From NCBI RefSeq assembly GCF_000208745.1, contig NC_030854.1:32643421-32707420 (forward strand): a DNA stretch of 64,000 nucleotides. The letters are read 5' to 3'. The stretch is from Theobroma cacao (taxonomy: Eukaryota; Streptophyta; Magnoliopsida; Malvales; Malvaceae). The notes beneath the pieces were generated by a model. That model did no database searches, had not been told where the DNA came from, and worked only from the letters and a program-made list of their open reading frames with translations. The translations under genes were made by a program, and so were the position numbers. Position 1 is the first letter of the stretch; each line of letters begins with the position of its first letter. Positions 63,482 through 64,000 of this stretch are shown here, piece after piece.

Positions 63482-64000
63482 AGAAAGAAAACCAATTTTG
63501 GTAATATTATGATAATTTCTTTTTGGAACACCCAATCATGATGTTTGTTTGTTGGCTAATTTGTTTCACTTCATTACTAGAGAAGGAAAAAGAAACCTTC
63601 ACCAATTTGGTGTACCATTCATCTTTTTGTGTGCATGGAAATTGAAAGATGCCATACTATTTTCTATGAGATGCAAGTTAGGACGTTTCTTTCTAGCAAT
63701 TCACCAGCAAAATGATTAGCCTATTGTTTTAGAAAGTTTTAAATAATTCCAATTTAAAAGCAAAGAGATAATTATAATGATAATATATAAATAAAACAAA
63801 CTTCATATGTAAAGGTTTAATGTGTTTTATTCGGATTATTTAAACTGCTATTTTATTGGACTATTTAATATTTTTTTAAAAAATATCACACTAGTCATAT
63901 AATAAAAATAATCAAATTGGAATTTTTTTTGGGAGGGTCTCAATTTTTCTACTAAAATAGTTTTTCTTTTCTATACCTTTTATTATTTTTAAAAATAGTT
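63482..64000. other. 3' flank of VAR3/OZ1-like gene
   Basis: Probable 3' UTR followed by AT-rich DNA to the window end; nothing else seen. Confidence 0.5.

Overview
This is a 64 kb stretch of plant nuclear DNA, almost certainly from a eudicot. Introns are GT-AG, intergenic DNA is very AT-rich with long (TA)n tracts, and decayed transposons are present. Six protein-coding genes can be modelled; the rest is intergenic or repetitive. There are two runs of N (17073-17436 and 24508-24605) and one single N (50308). I saw no rRNA, tRNA, CRISPR or prokaryotic features.

Layout, left to right. (1) 1219-1876 (+): a three-exon gene for a secreted PSY-type sulfated peptide precursor of 97 aa. (2) 7629-10760 (+): a cycling Dof factor (CDF) with a short first exon, a 1.7 kb intron and a long second exon, 487 aa. 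(3) 12183-13005: a non-autonomous transposon with long inverted arms. (4) 16513-19225 (+): a class III peroxidase, two exons, 325 aa; its large intron holds a sequence gap and degenerate telomere-like repeats. (5) 26887-29004 (+): a WOX11/WOX12-type homeobox gene with an 18-nt final coding exon. (6) 33105-41132: a dead Mutator-like (MULE) transposase gene on the minus strand, split by a degenerate Ty1-copia retrotransposon (33399-38723). (7) 43583-45158 (-): an R2R3-MYB gene of subgroup 21. (8) 45.2-60 kb: gene-poor DNA with another long-armed element, a hAT-like element, a CpG-dense patch with two G-boxes, and four copies of a short palindromic module near 57 kb. (9) 60011-63481 (+): a plastid RanBP2-type zinc-finger protein of the VAR3/OZ1 type, 888 aa.

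The right two thirds matches a neighbourhood I know from Arabidopsis chromosome 5, where VAR3 (At5g17790), MYB56 (At5g17800), WOX12 (At5g17810) and a class III peroxidase (PRX57, At5g17820) are consecutive loci. The same four families occur here in the same order, with the transposon cluster inserted between the WOX and MYB genes. This is the best guide to orthology. The genes are independent transcription units, not a pathway, but several bear on root and meristem development: WOX11/12 (auxin-triggered root founder cells), the MYB56 type (quiescent-centre and growth control), the PSY peptide (cell expansion) and the peroxidase (wall remodelling). CDF is a clock and flowering regulator, and VAR3/OZ1 acts in chloroplasts.

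Most of the potentially new material is in the non-coding part: the 57 kb palindromic module array, the CpG/G-box patch, the nested transposon whose host reading frame closes on excision, and the family of long-armed elements.
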